This document shows positions 10,811 to 22,270 of a DNA stretch of 64,000 bases, in pieces (positions within the stretch are counted from its first letter, which is position 1; each line of letters opens with the position of its first letter). The position numbers and the translations under genes are program-made. The notes under the pieces were generated by a model. The model was given only the letters and a program-made list of their open reading frames with translations, was not told where the DNA came from and searched no databases. The DNA is from Bettongia penicillata ogilbyi (Eukaryota; Chordata; Mammalia; Diprotodontia; Potoroidae), in contig JAJHZJ010000752.1 of assembly GCA_023548195.1 (NCBI GenBank), forward strand, positions 423,501 to 487,500, read 5' to 3'.

Positions 10811-13455
10811 GAGGAGGGGGTGGAGTCAAGATGGTGGAGTAGAAAGATGCACATACTAGAGCTCTTCCCCTACAGCCCATAAAATACCTGTTAAAAATGA
10901 CTCTCAACAAATTCTAGAGTAGCAGAAACCACAGAACAACAGAGTGAAAAGATTTCCAGCCAAAGATAACCTGGAAGGTTGACATGAAACGTCTATTCCA
11001 CAGGACGCTGGGTAGAATGACACACAGCCCTGGCTGCACAGTATCAGGACAAACAGGGCCAGAGCAGGCCTCCCAGGCAGAATCTCCATCAGGAAGGGTC
11101 TCAGATCCCTCAACCCACAAGCTCTAAAGAAAGCTTCAAAGGTGAGTAGGAGGGCTTTCCTGCCTAAGTGGGAAGGGGCAGGGTCCCCTCTTCCCAGAAC
11201 AGACCCCAGGTGGTAGCAATAGTGGTGGCAGCATCCATCTGGGAAGCACTCGACGTAAAGCACTTTGGGGAATTGAGCAGCTGATCTGAATCTCAGCCCT
11301 GAGCACATTCCTGGGGGGAGGTGGAGCATTAGCACCCTCCTGTTCACAAAGCATTCAGAAGTCAACTAACTGATTGGGAAAATATCCAAAAAAAAGGGGG
11401 AAAAAGCAAGACTATAGAAAGTTACTTTTTTGGTGAACAGGTATTTCTTTCCATCCTTTCAGATGAAGAACAATGCATACTGTCAGAGATAGTCACGCAG
11501 TATCTCCAAAATGCATATTCAAGTGTCTCAGGCCATGGAGGAGCTCAAAAAGTAATTTGAAAATCAAATTAAACAGGTGGAGGATAAATTGGGAAGAGAA
11601 ATGAAAGCAATGCAAGAAAATCATGAAAAACAAGTCAACAGCTTGGGAAATGAGAATCAAAAAATGTTGAAGGAAATAACATCCTTAAAAATAGACTAAG
11701 TCAAATGGCAAAAAAAAGGAGCAAAAAGTCAATGAGGAGAAGAATGCTTTAAAAAGCACAATCAGCCAAATGAAAAAGGAGGTTCAAAAGCTCACTGAAG
11801 AAAATAGTTCTTTAAAAATTAGAATGGAACAGGTGGGAGCAAATGACTTTATGAGAAACCAAGAAATTACAAAACAAAATCAAAAGAATGAAAAAAATAG
11901 AAGACACTGTAAAATATCTCATTTGAAAATCAACTGATCTGGAAAATCTGTCCAGAAGAGACAATTTAAAAGTTATGGGACTCCTGAAAGCCAGGATGAG
12001 AAAAGAAGCTTAGACATCATCTTTCATGAAATTATCAAGGAAAACTCCCCTGATATTCTAGAACCAGTGAGCAAAGTAAATATTGAAAAAATACACAGAT
12101 CGCCTCCTGAAAGAGATCCAAAAAGAAAAACTCCCAGGAATATGGAGCAAAATTCCAGAGTGCCCAGGTCAAGGAGAAAGTATTGCAAGTAGCTAGAAAG
12201 AAACAACTAAAGTATTCTGGCAATTCAGTTGGGATAACACAACATATAGCAGCTTCTAACTTAAGTGATCAAAGGACTTGGAACAAGATATTCCAGAATT
12301 AAAAGGAATTAGGATTAAAACAAAGGATCACCTACCCAACAAAACTGAGTATAATACTTCAGGGGAAAACATGGGAATTCAATGAAATAGAGGACTTTAA
12401 AACATGCTTGATTAAAAAACCAGAGCTAAATAGAAAATTTGACTTTCAAACACAAGAGTAAAGAGAAGCATGAAAAGCTAAACAGGAAAGAGAAATCCTT
12501 AGGGACTTACTAAAGTTGAACATTTTACATTACTACTTGGAAAGATCATAATTTTAACTCTTGAAACTTTTGTCAGCATTTGGGTAGTTGGAGGGATTAT
12601 AAACATATATTTAAACAGAGTGCACAGGGTGAGTTGAATAGGAAGGGGTGATACCTAAAAAATAAAATTAAGGGGTGAGAGAGGAGTATTTTGGGAGGAG
12701 AAAGGGAGAAATGGAATGGGGCAAACTATCTCTCATAAAATAAGCAAGAAAAAGTTTTTTCAATAGAGGAGAAAAGGGAGGAGATGAGAGGGAAAAAGTG
12801 AAGCTTATTCACATCACATTTGGCTTAAGGAGAGAATAACATGCATGCTCAATTTGGTATGAAAATCGATCTTACACTGAAGAAGAGTAGGGGAGAAGAG
12901 GGTAAGTGGGGTGGCAGAGAGATAGAAGGAGGGCAAATGGAAGGAGGGAGCAATTAGAGGCAAACATTTTAGGGGAGGGACAAGATCAAAAGAGAGAATA
13001 GAATAAATGTGGGTTAGGATGGGATGGAGGGAAATATAGTTAATTTTACACAAGACTACTATAGAGGTATTTTGCTAAGCTACACATATATAGCCTATAC
13101 TGCATTACTTGCCTTCTCATTGGGGATAGGTGGGAAAGGATGAAGGGAGAGAAGTTGGAACTCAAAGTTTTAGGTACGCATGTTGAGAACTGATTTTGCA
13201 TGCAACTGGGAAACAAGGAATACAAGTAATAGGATATCAAAATTTTTCTTGACCTACAAGAAAAGAGAGACGATGGAGAAAAGGGAAGGGAGGGGTGTGA
13301 TAGGAGGAAGGGCAGTTTGGGGCAAGGGGCAATCAGAATGCACAGTGTTTTGGAGAGGGAAGAGGGGAAAGATAGGGAGAAAATTTGGAACTCAAAATTT
13401 TGTGGGAATCAATATTGAAAACTAAAAATAAATAAATAAGCATTTAAAAAAGCAG
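10811..13455 (+). mobile_element. HAL1 (ORF1-only L1 relative), near full length, old
   Basis: The element starts with 'gaggagggggtggagtcaagatggtggagtagaaag', the same 5' end as the copies at 58850 and (reversed) 56270. It continues through a GC-richer 5' UTR (to about 11470), a decayed ORF1 (about 11510-12465), a purine-rich 3' UTR and an A-rich tail ending in repeated AAATAA units. There is no ORF2 between ORF1 and the 3' end, which defines a half-L1. ORF1 is broken by many stops and shifts, but the coiled-coil heptad region and the 'crossing' C-terminal block ('atccaaaaagaaaaactcccagg...') are legible. No TSD is visible, which agrees with its age. Confidence 0.85.
11510..12465 (+). pseudogene. 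Decayed HAL1 ORF1 (L1 ORF1p-like RNA-binding protein remnant)
   Basis: Joined across frameshifts, the reading includes a 'MEELKK' start-like stretch, 'QVEDKLGREMKAMQENHEK' and further heptad-rich coiled-coil sequence, then the region aligning with the ORF1 C-terminal part of the copies at 54387-55218 and 59662-60707. In L1 elements this protein trimerises through the coiled coil and binds RNA in the cytoplasmic ribonucleoprotein. Here several in-frame stops occur within the first 100 codons, so no protein can be made. Confidence 0.75.
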
Positions 13456-13769
13456 AAAAAAAGAACACTGTGTTGAGAGTGCACACATCTTGTGGGCTTC
13501 TGAGGCAAAGATATTTCTTGTGCTTTTTCTTCAAGTGGCCTGTAAAGTTTTAGCGATGGTTTCATGCCTCAGATTCCAGCTATGCTCATTTTCAAGAATC
13601 TCAAAAACCAACAAAAATATAGAGTGGTTTCTAAAAATCATAAAGTTTGTTTTGTTACCAAAATAACTTTGTGCCTTTTTAAGTAGAGTATAATGACATA
13701 ATTTGCATCAAACATAGCTCTAAAAATGAAAATTGTGTGGATCAAACTCTTCAAAATGTAATTAAAAAG
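13456..13769. other. Spacer between HAL1 and L1, no feature seen
   Basis: About 310 bp of sequence with no open frame of note, no simple repeat and no recognisable transposon. It separates the HAL1 tail from the internally deleted L1. Confidence 0.4.
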
Positions 13770-14800
13770 CAAGATTTCACCAGGAAAATAACATGGGATG
13801 GAGGAAAGTAACCAGGTAGTAATCATAACACCCCATGTGAATGGGATGAAATCCGCCATAAAATGGAAGCAGATAGCAGAGTACATCAAGAAACACACTT
13901 GAGGTGAGAGGCAGAGAGGATAAAGTCAAGGAGCTTGAGCAGAATCTATTATCCTTCAGCAGAAATACAAAAAAAAAAATAAGCAGGCATAGCAATCTTG
14001 ATCTTAGACAAAGCAAAAGTAAAAATAGATCTAATTAAAAGAGATAAGGAGAAAGGAAACGACATCTTGCTAAAAGATACAATGAAACAATCAAATTGGA
14101 AGTGCAGGGAACAGTCAGTCTCCCTATCAGATCACAGGAAGGTGAAGAATTCATAACCACACAAGAAACAGAGAACATTACAAAATATAGAATAGACAAT
14201 TTTGATCATACTAAATCGAAAAGCTTTTGTACAAATAAAACCAATTTAATCATGATTAAAATGAAAGCAGAAAGCTGAGAAACAATCTTTACAGCAAATA
14301 TCTGTGATAAAGACTTCTTTTACAAAATATATAGAGAACTGTGTCAAATTTATAAACATACAAGCCATTCCCCAATCGATGAATGGTAAAAGGATATGAA
14401 AAGACATTTTAAGACTAAGAAATCAAAGTTTTTATAGGCAATACCTCTACTAGATCTGTATCCCAAAGAGATCACTTAAAAAAAAAAAAAGGAAAATGCT
14501 ATCCATATCCAGATAAAGAAATGATGGACTCTGAATGAGGACTATAGCATGTTTTCATATATTTTATTTTTCTTATGCTTTTCTATCCTTTTGATCTCTT
14601 TCTTATTCCACAACTATGATGAATATGGAAACATACTTTTTCATGAAAGCACATACATAAATTATATAAAACTGCCTATCATTTTCAAAGAGAGGAGGGG
14701 GAAAGAAGGAGAGAAAAAAATTTGGAACTCAAAATTTTGTAAAAATTAATACATATTGTTTTATATGTGATTGGGGGAAAATAAAATATTATTTAAAGCA
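13770..14800 (+). mobile_element. L1 fragment with internal deletion (endonuclease region joined to ORF2 C-terminus)
   Basis: 13780-14105 reads as part of the ORF2 endonuclease domain: 'VNGM.S.IKWKQIAEYIK', then 'SRIYYPSAE', then 'AGIAILILDKAKVKIDLIKRDKE'. From about 14110 the frame reads the far C-terminal part of ORF2: 'TQETENITKYRIDNFDHTK', 'SKSFCTNKTN', then 'YRELCQIYKHTSHSPIDEW'. The whole reverse-transcriptase domain, over 2 kb in a complete L1, is missing. The 3' UTR (14490-14790) ends in an A-rich tail. The gap could be a post-insertion deletion or a template jump or splice before insertion. Confidence 0.7.
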
Positions 14801-14955
14801 ACCAAAAAAAAGAACTAAAAGAAGCAAGATTAAATCAATTTATATTATTTTCCCTTAGCCAGAGTGAACATTTTGTGTTATATGCAAGATGTCAATCAAT
14901 TTAAATTAATTATAAAATAACTTTATATTAGTCTCTAAAGCCTACTAATTCCCCA

Positions 14956-15160
14956 GTGATACATCAGAATTGCCTGATACATCTGCATTTATTTTTCTTT
15001 GCTGTTAACATTATAATTTGTGTTGATAATATTTCTAATATGGAACTAACCTTGTATTCCTTTTGTAAATCCTACTCAGTTATATTGAACCATCTTTCCA
15101 TTAGTTTTTTTCATATTTTCTTAACTTTTATACGAATATATTTTTGTTATAAAACTATAT
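14956..15160 (-). mobile_element. Older L1 (-), left piece, reverse-transcriptase region
   Basis: Read on the minus strand, 'cctaatattgaacc...ctgcattcc...taaatcctac' type blocks (here strongly diverged: 'ctaatatggaactaaccttgtattccttttgtaaatcctac') match the region just upstream of the RT palm motif seen at 35973-36308. The piece ends where the plus-strand L1 begins at about 15161. It appears to resume at 17750. Confidence 0.55.
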
Positions 15161-15199
15161 TCTTTAAATAAGATATTAGCAAAAAGAACATAGCAACTT

Positions 15200-15658
15200 A
15201 TGATGAGAATAATACATTACGATCAGGTAGGATTTATACCAGGAATGCAGGGTTGGTTCAATATTAGAAAAACTATTAGCATTAGTGATCATATCAACAA
15301 CAGCATTAACAGAAACCACATGATTATCTCAACAGATGCAGAAAAAGCTTTTGACAAAATACAGCGCCCATTCCTATTGAAAACTTTTGATAGTGTAGAA
15401 ATAAATGGAACGTTCCATAAAATAGTAATCAGTATCTATCTAAAATGATTGGCAAGCATTATATGCAATGGACATAAGCTAGATGCATTTCTGATAAGAT
15501 CAGGGGTGAAACAAGGATGCCCATTATCACCACTGTTATTTCAATACGGTACTAGAAAGTTAGCTATAGCAATAAAAGAAGAAAAGGAAATCGAAGGAAT
15601 TAGAATAGCCAAAGGAGAAACTAAGTTATCACTCTTTGGAGATGATATCATGATATAG
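15200..15658 (+). pseudogene. L1 ORF2 reverse-transcriptase domain remnant
   Basis: Two adjoining open stretches of 82 and 69 codons cover RT motifs: template-grip '[14 protein letters not shown]', first catalytic block 'DAEKAFDK', '[13 protein letters not shown]', and the second catalytic block FGDD. In an active L1 this domain copies RNA at a nicked chromosomal site. A TGA (15446-15448) interrupts the frame between the motifs, and a TAG follows the FGDD box (15656-15658), so the enzyme cannot be made. The F-A-D-D to F-G-D-D change is either decay or a family feature. Confidence 0.8.
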
Positions 15659-17544
15659 TTAGAGAATCCCAGTGATTCAAGCAAAAAACTACTTGAAATA
15701 ATCAACTTTGGCAAAGTTGCAGGTTACAAAACAAACTCACACAAATCATCTACACTTCTACATATTACTAACAAAGCTCAATAGCAAGAGATAGAGAAAG
15801 AAATTCCATTTAAAACTATGGTAGACACTACACAATATCTGGGAGTCTACCTGTCAAAACAAACCCAGGGACTATAAGAACACAATTACAAAACACCTTT
15901 CACACAAATCAAGTCACATCTAAGTAAGTGGAAAAATATCAGTCGCTCATGGGTAGCCTGAGTGAATATAATACAAATTACAATTCTACCAAAATGAATT
16001 TACTTATTCAGTGCCATACCAATCAAACAAACTGATAATTATAATTGAGAGCTAGAAAAAAATAACATCAAAATCCATCTGGAAGAACAAAAAGTCCAGA
16101 ATATCAAGGAAATTAATGAAAACAAATCCTAGGGACTGTGACCTAGCCCTTCCAGATGTCAAATTGTGTTATAAAGGAGGAATTATCAAAACCAGTTGGT
16201 ACTGGCTAAGAAACAGAAAGATAGACCAGTGGAATAAGTTGGGTACTCAAGACACAGTAGGCAATAAATATAGCAATCTACTGTTTGATAAACCTAAGCA
16301 CCACAGCTTCTGGGATAAGAACTCACTGTTTGATAATAATTGTCAGAAAAAATGGATAACACTGTGATGGAAAGTGGACATAGACCAATTCCTGACACCA
16401 TGCACAATAATAAAGTCCACATGGGTGCATGATGTATGCATAATATTGATACTATAAGCAAATTAGTGAAGCAAGGAATAGTGTGTTCATCAGATTTATG
16501 ATGGATGGAGAAATTTTTGACTAAAAAGATGCAAAACATTATGAATTTCACAATGGATACTTTTGATTAAGTTAGATTGAAAACTGTGCACATAAATCCA
16601 ATGCAACTAAGATTAGGAGGGAAGGATAAAATTGTGGAAAAAATTTGCATCTAGTATCTGTGATAAAAGCCTCATTTCTAAAATATATAGAGAACTGAAT
16701 CAAATGTAGAAGAATACAAGTCATTCCCCAGTTGATAAATGGTCAAAGGATGTGAGCAGGCAATTTCCAGAGGAAGAAATTAATCCTATCTATAGTCACA
16801 TGAAAAGATGTTCTAAATCACTACTGATTAGAGAGATGCAAATCAAAACAACTCTGAGGTACCACATCACACCTATCAGATTGGCATCATGACAAAACTG
16901 GAAGATTATAAAGGTTGGAGAAGCTGTGGGAGAGTTGAAACAATAATTCATTGCTGGAGGAGCTGTATCCAGAACCTCTACAGAGCAATTTGGAACTATG
17001 CCCAAAGGGCTACAAAAATGTGCATAACTTTTGATCCAGCAATATCGCTTCTAGGACTGTATCTGAAAGAGATCATAAAAATGGGAAAGGGTCCCACATA
17101 TACAAAATGATTATAGCAGTTTTCTTTGTGATGGCCAAAAACTGGAAATCAAGGGGATGTTTATGAATTGGGAAATGGCTGAAGAAGTTGTGGAATATGA
17201 ATGTTATGGAATACTACTGTACTATGAGAAGCAATGAACAGGAAGACTTCAGAGAGGTCTGGAAAGAAAGACTTATATGAACTGATGCTGAGTGAAAGGA
17301 GCAGGACCAGGAAAACTTTGTACCCAGCAACAATCACACCGTGTGAGGAATTTTTCTAGTGGACTTAGTCCTTCATAGCAATGCAAGGACCTAAAAAATC
17401 CTCAATGGACTTGAGACAAAATGCCTTCCACATCCAGAGAAAAAACCACGGAACTGTATGAATGAAACATACTGTTTTCTTTTGTGCTTTGTTTAGTTTT
17501 GTTTTACAGTTTCTCCCATTCATTTTAATTCTTCGATTCATAAA

Positions 17545-17620
17545 AGTATATTTAATAGGAATGCATGTGTAGAACCTATTGTGAAAGTGTATTTAATATT
17601 AATGTATGTCTAAAACCTAT
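17545..17620 (+). repeat. Imperfect tandem duplication in an L1 3' UTR
   Basis: The unit 'gtatatttaataggaatgcatgt...gaacctat' at about 17547-17579 is followed by 'gtgtatttaatattaatgtatgt...aaacctat' at about 17587-17619. Two diverged units of about 38 bp with the same start and end words are visible. Confidence 0.7.
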
Positions 17621-17749
17621 ATTAGATTGCAAGCCACCTAGGGGAGGGAGTGGAGAGGAAGGGAATAACAAGGGGAAGAAATCTGAGATATATCGAAGTG
17701 ATTATAGAACACTGAAAACAAACAAAACAATCATTAAAATAAACTATAT

Positions 17750-18400
17750 CTGTATCACAGAAGTACTTTAGTAGAATATATTCTTTCCCTATTTTTAAAA
17801 TAGTTTATATAATATTGGAATTGATTGCTTTTCGTTTGATATAACTTGTTTGAAATCTATTTGATCTTGTTTTTCCCCCTGCCTTTCCTACTTTGGGGGT
17901 TTTTCAGTGGACTTTTCAATAACCTTTCCCAATATTTGTTCCTTTTAAATTCTACTACTTGTTGTACTTATCAAAATATTTCATGTACATTTTAGACATC
18001 CATTTTATTTCGTTCATCAATTTTTAGCATGTACCTGGGCAAAGTATTTCCTTTTAATTTATTTTTAAAAATTCTGCATTTCTTGTAATTTCTTCATTTT
18101 ACTTGTGGAAATTTGACTTTCTGCTATTCTTTTAAAATATAAATGTAATAAATTCCATTTTATTTTTCAATAGCTTCTAGTTATAGTTATCAACTTAGCA
18201 ATATTCTTTTCAGTATTAAAATGCCTTCTTTGATTTTCAAATTTGTATTTTAGTGTTTAGTTATACTTTTAATTAGTTACTTTTCTAGGATTTTTTTGCA
18301 TATCCCTAATTTTCTGATCTATTTTTTGATGATAGACTTTACAGATATAAAATTTCCTGAAAATTGTGCTTTAGAACACAATCGATACCTAAAAATGGCA
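17750..18400 (-). mobile_element. Older L1 (-), right piece, region between endonuclease and RT
   Basis: T-rich sequence with the style of the antisense strand of L1 ORF2, e.g. 'ttttctaggatttttttgcatatccctaattttctgatc' followed by 'gatagactttacagatataaaatttcc', a block common in antisense L1 between the endonuclease and RT domains. Relative to the left piece (14956-15160) it holds the next 5' part of the same element in the same orientation, so both are probably one element split by the L1 at 15161-17740. Confidence 0.5.
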
Positions 18401-18980
18401 GAAAATTTAAGATGTATATTATTTTTAGTTTACCTAGAAAACAGGTCAAGGATACACAATTCCAGAGTCAATCACGCTACCTGACATCATTAAATTTGTG
18501 ACTAGATCCTGGTCTGGGCATCTCTTTTGGTGCTCCCGTATTCCTCTTCAGGGTCTTTGTTTCATGGCTTGCCACTAGTTTTTGGGGGAAAAAACCAGTT
18601 TCTTCCTCTGCTGTTCTTCTTTCATCCTTGATAGATTACTTTTGAGATAAGTGACTATTCTACTTCCACTTATTCTGAGATTTTGAAAGGATTCTCTACA
18701 CATAACATCTTTGCTCAATAAAAACTAATTGAATGACTAGTAGAATGAGATCAGTTTATTCTATTTTACTGAATTACATATCAACAAAGGAATGTAAAAG
18801 GATCCTAACTCCTTAATAATGCAAATAATATAAGACAGATGCCATGATATCAACTCTACCGTTCTTTATAACACCACAATGTATCTCTTTTAAAAAAAAA
18901 TGCTAAGTAACCCTAGACAAGTACATATTTTGAGCTTCATTTCCCTATGTTGTGTCAAAAATACTTCTAATCATAGGATC
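18401..18980. other. No feature recognised
   Basis: AT-rich DNA with no supported coding frame or nameable repeat. Confidence 0.4.
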
Positions 18981-18984
18981 TATA

Positions 18985-19225
18985 TTAGAATACTGACATC
19001 TTCTTGCTACCTGCATTCTTGGAGAAGTCACTTAAGTTCACTAGGTCTGTCTCTTCATTTATGAAATGAGTAGATGTTTCTGAAGACTCCCAATTCTAAA
19101 CATATGATCCAATTATACTATTGACAAGATGAAAATGTTTGTATTCTTTACCTCATAGTATTTTTGAGAGATAAGTACTATGGAAACCTTAAAGCTCTAT
19201 ATAATTCTGAGTAGTTATTTTTAGC
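18985..19225 (+). mobile_element. MIR/CORE-SINE
   Basis: 'gagaagtcacttaagttcactaggtctgtctcttcatttatgaaatgag' matches the MIR 'gcaagtcacttaacctctctgagcctcagtttcctcatctgtaaaatggg' block, and 'ggaaaccttaaagctctatataattctgagtagttattttt' matches the 3' tail common in marsupial MIR ('cctttaaagcgctatataaatgctagctatta'). Confidence 0.7.
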
Positions 19226-19671
19226 CCTAATTGCTGTGAAGCTATATATGTTACTCACTCTTGTTTGCACAGTCACATTTTAATGAGTAATGTTTATACT
19301 ACACTGAAGCAGATAATCACAATCATGGTAGATTTTGTTAGTGCGCAGAAATAAACACCTTGAAATAATTTCAGCTACTCTAGTGTTATACTCCGCAAGT
19401 CTGATCATATCTTGCATACATCTTTTGTCAAATGTTTGAAGTAAATATGAAATCTGGAAACATACGTAAATGTTTATCCTTCCCATTCCATAATGGGATT
19501 CCACAATTCACATTCCTTTATCCTTCCCATTCCATTCTCCTAGTTCATATCTCACATTTTTTTTTTATAAAAGGTTCATATTTAGTTATTTTTTCCATTC
19601 CTGTTAGACTGTCTTTGACCCTTTCTTGGTGTTTTCTTCGCAAAAATATTGGACTGATTTGACATTTCCTT

Positions 19672-19820
19672 CTGCAGTTCATTTTATAGAGGAGGAAACT
19701 AAGTTTCCTTGGCCAGGGTCATAAGACAAATGAGTTTCAGAGGCCACATTTGAACTCAGGAAAATGAGTCTTCTCGACTACAAGTCTGCCACTCTATCAA
19801 CTCCACCTCCTTGCTGCACT
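19672..19820 (-). mobile_element. MIR-type SINE, antisense
   Basis: In order: 'cattttatagaggaggaaactaag', 'ccagggtcataagacaaatgagtttcag', 'catttgaactcagga', 'actctatcaactccacctccttgctgc'. This is the reverse complement of the usual MIR/tRNA-like layout (polypyrimidine end, ordinary 'ggtcacacagctagt' block, CORE, head). Confidence 0.8.
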
Positions 19821-20299
19821 ACAGACAGATTGCAGGAAAGGAAAAAATAAAAAGAAAGCTCAAAAATTAATGCCCACTGAGGTTTACAAGGTATTTTCCT
19901 TGTAAAACAGTATGAAGCAGATGATTTTGGCCCATGATGTGGATAGAGGTTAAGAACAATTTTCTTGGCCAATGTTTGGATTGCCCTAGACAATCATTAA
20001 GATCATTCATTTTTTTGATTAACAGAGAAAAATTTGCCTTTGAAAGTATTCCAATGTGTAACTAGAGAGAATAAGCACACTGTGCCTAAAAGAAACCACT
20101 TTAGGAGATTGTTAAGACCCTAAAGGATATACTAATTTGTTAGTAAGGGAGCAACCTTTTAGGAAACCTTTGGCTGAAAAGTCAAAAACATTGAAAATAT
20201 TTGCTCTGTTAAAAACAGTACATCATTTGTGGGACAGAGTTGAAATAAATAGCTTTTCAAAATTCAGTGAGTTTATGCATAACAGGAAAGTCAAAAAAT

Positions 20300-21210
20300 T
20301 CAGAGGAACAAAATTTTATTTAGCACCTGAATTGTGTAAGTTCCTGTACTAGGGGAGAGTCATAGAAAGATTAAAAAAATAACACCTTCCTGTGGAGTCC
20401 TTACATTCTACCAGGGTACATAGTAAGTGCACAATAAGTATAATATAAAGACATTTGAAGAGTGGAAGAAACGTTCTCTCAGGGAAGGTACCACCGAAAG
20501 CATAGCCTCTCTTAAGAGTTTTGACTAAAAGAAACAGGTTCTGAAATGTGGAGACGATACAAAGTGCATTCAGAATAAGGCTTGTGGTTTAGAGAATTCA
20601 GGAAATCAGGATATAAAATATCAACCTTCAGGGGAACAAGTGATATTGCAGTTTGGCAGAAAAGTAGGCTTCATAAAGTATAGTATCATGAAATAATGCT
20701 GGGAAGGTAGCCAGGGGCCAAACTGGAGAATGAAGATCCTTGAATCTCAAACTAGGTATCTTATATTTATATCTTATATTTTACACTATTTACAATAAAA
20801 GTCTACTCAGGGTTGATTGGCAAAGTATAACATGGCCATACATGGACTACAGAAAATCATCTTGTTAAAGCTGTATCAACAACAGATTGGAAGAGGGAAG
20901 AGACTAGAATCACAGGAACCAATGAGGATGCTATTAGAGTAGCCCAGATCTGAGCCTAAATTAGAGTGTCATGGAAGTGAGGTTAAGGAAATTATTTCTC
21001 AGATATTATGGGGTTGAAGCACTAGGACTAGACAACTAATTAATTATGTTGTACAAGGGAGAGGGAAAAGTTAATGATGACTTCAATGCCAGATGCCCAA
21101 GAGAATGGTAGCACTGGAAAAATAAATACAGAAATTTGGAGAAGGGGAAATGTCTACACTGGAAGATAAAAACATCCAGTTTGGATGTTGGATAAAGTCT
21201 ATTGAGATTA
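20300..21210 (+). mobile_element. Ancient interspersed repeat, family not named
   Basis: A long, purine-rich repeat with recognisable words 'atttagcacctgaattgtgtaagttcctgtact', 'ctgggaaggtagccaggggccaaactggagaatg', 'gctgtatcaacaacagattggaagaggg', 'gatgctattagagtagccc' and 'acatccagtttggatgttgg'. A second diverged copy is at 41095-41480 with the same head and the same middle ('tgcaatgttgtgt...ggttggattcagattggg'). I recognise the style as a common mammalian repeat but cannot name the family with certainty. Non-coding in any frame. Confidence 0.45.
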
Positions 21211-21600
21211 ATTTTTTACTAATAAATGTAAAGGTATTCATATAAATTCTTTAAATAAGCACGAATACAAGATGGAAGTTTTGTAGAGAGAGATAACAAC
21301 TTGCATGGAAAATATCTGGGGAATTTAGAGATTACGAAAAATTTGAATGATAGGATCAGTTGTACTGGTCAAATACAAAGTGTTTCTGGATGGATTAAGA
21401 CACAATATCCAGAACAAGAGAGTTGGTAGTGCAGATTTATAGTTTATATTGATGAGATATAGTATCCTAATTATAAGTATCACATTTTGACATCGACAAA
21501 CTGATGTATATCCATGATTTTTAATTAACTTAAAATCATATCATACATAAGAATCAGTTGAAAGAATGGGAAATATTTAGATTGAAGAATGTTTTACTAT

Positions 21601-21640
21601 AGATATGATATGACATCACACACACACACACATAAATATA
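21601..21640. repeat. Short (CA)n / TA-rich microsatellite
   Basis: About nine CA units followed by a TAAATATATA stretch. Confidence 0.85.
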
Positions 21641-21761
21641 TACCTCAAAGTCATTCCCGTGGAAGAAGAATTACCAAAGGGCAAAAACAAGAGCAATAAA
21701 TAGAATTATTTTGTCAGTAATTCAATTAAGAAGGATTTTAAACACTTACCTTATAGAGATA

Positions 21762-22020
21762 TGGGTAGCTAGGTGCTTCAATGAATAGACTGCTAGTCCT
21801 GGAGTCAGGAGAACCTGTGTTCAATCTAGTCTCAGACACTTACTAGCTCTGTGGCCCTGGACAAGTTGCTTATCCCGGTTTGCCTCAGTTCATTATGTAT
21901 AAAATGAGCTGGAGAAGGAAATGCCGAACCACTCCAGTATCTTTGTGAAGAAAACCCTAAATAGGGCCACAGAGGGTCAGACAGGCCCTAATGTGACTCA
22001 AGAACAACAACAGCAACAAA
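21762..22020 (+). mobile_element. Chimeric SINE: tRNA-like head, MIR-type core, RTE-like 3' tail
   Basis: The head 'gggtagctaggtgcttcaatgaatagactgctagtcctgga' is tRNA-like in layout, 'cagacacttactagctctgtggccctggacaagttgctt' is the CORE/MIR block, and the tail 'gctggagaaggaaatgccgaaccactccagtatctttg' through 'cacagagggtcagacaggccctaatgtgactcaagaacaacaacagc' is of the type shared with RTE (BovB-like) LINE 3' ends in marsupials. Such a tail lets the RTE reverse transcriptase prime on the SINE RNA. It ends in simple ACA units rather than a pure poly(A), as RTE-dependent SINEs do. Confidence 0.75.
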
Positions 22021-22270
22021 TGTATGAGGTGGTATCTTAAGCACTGGGAACACAAACGTAAATAGAATAAAGATAATTTCTGTCTTCAGGGAGATTATAT
22101 TCCAACATTGGAAGAAAGCACATACCAAAGAAGATGAGAAAGATAGTACAATGGAACTGAATAGGACTGTTGCAGAAACAATAGATGAAGAGTGAGGTAG
22201 ACACATGAGGACCAAGGTAGGGAATGAGGAATGAGAAGCAGATTCTAGTTTAATGTGCAGTCAGACTTGC
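22021..22270 (+). mobile_element. Possible copy of the ancient repeat seen at 20300
   Basis: 'aagcactgggaacacaaacg...gataatttctgtcttcagggagattatattccaac' has the layout of the head of the 20300-21210 repeat ('cctgtact...aacaccttcctgtggagtccttacattctac'). The SINE at 21762 lies directly on its left side. The call rests on limited visible similarity. Confidence 0.35.

Larger units (their letters stand above)
15161..17740 (+). mobile_element. L1, 5'-truncated, with ORF2 remnant and 3' UTR
   Basis: The copy begins inside the RT domain and runs through the ORF2 C-terminus, the 3' UTR and an A-rich tail. Blocks in order: '[19 protein letters not shown]', '[12 protein letters not shown]', '[14 protein letters not shown]', then the catalytic box (15634-15645) that reads FGDD instead of the usual FADD, then connection and C-terminal blocks to 'WNYAQRATKM' near 17000. 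Several stops and shifts break the frame. A 9-bp match 'aaactatat' (15152-15160 and 17741-17749) flanks the copy and is the probable TSD. The 3' UTR carries a roughly 37-bp tandem duplication (17545-17620). Confidence 0.85.

Noticed and set aside
11136..11365. Overlapping minus-strand frames of 68 to 153 codons opposite the HAL1 5' end
   Set aside because: They are antisense readings of the GC-richer HAL1 5' UTR. Similar shadows appear opposite the other HAL1 copies (e.g. 55601-56029, 59160-59543) with unrelated sequence.
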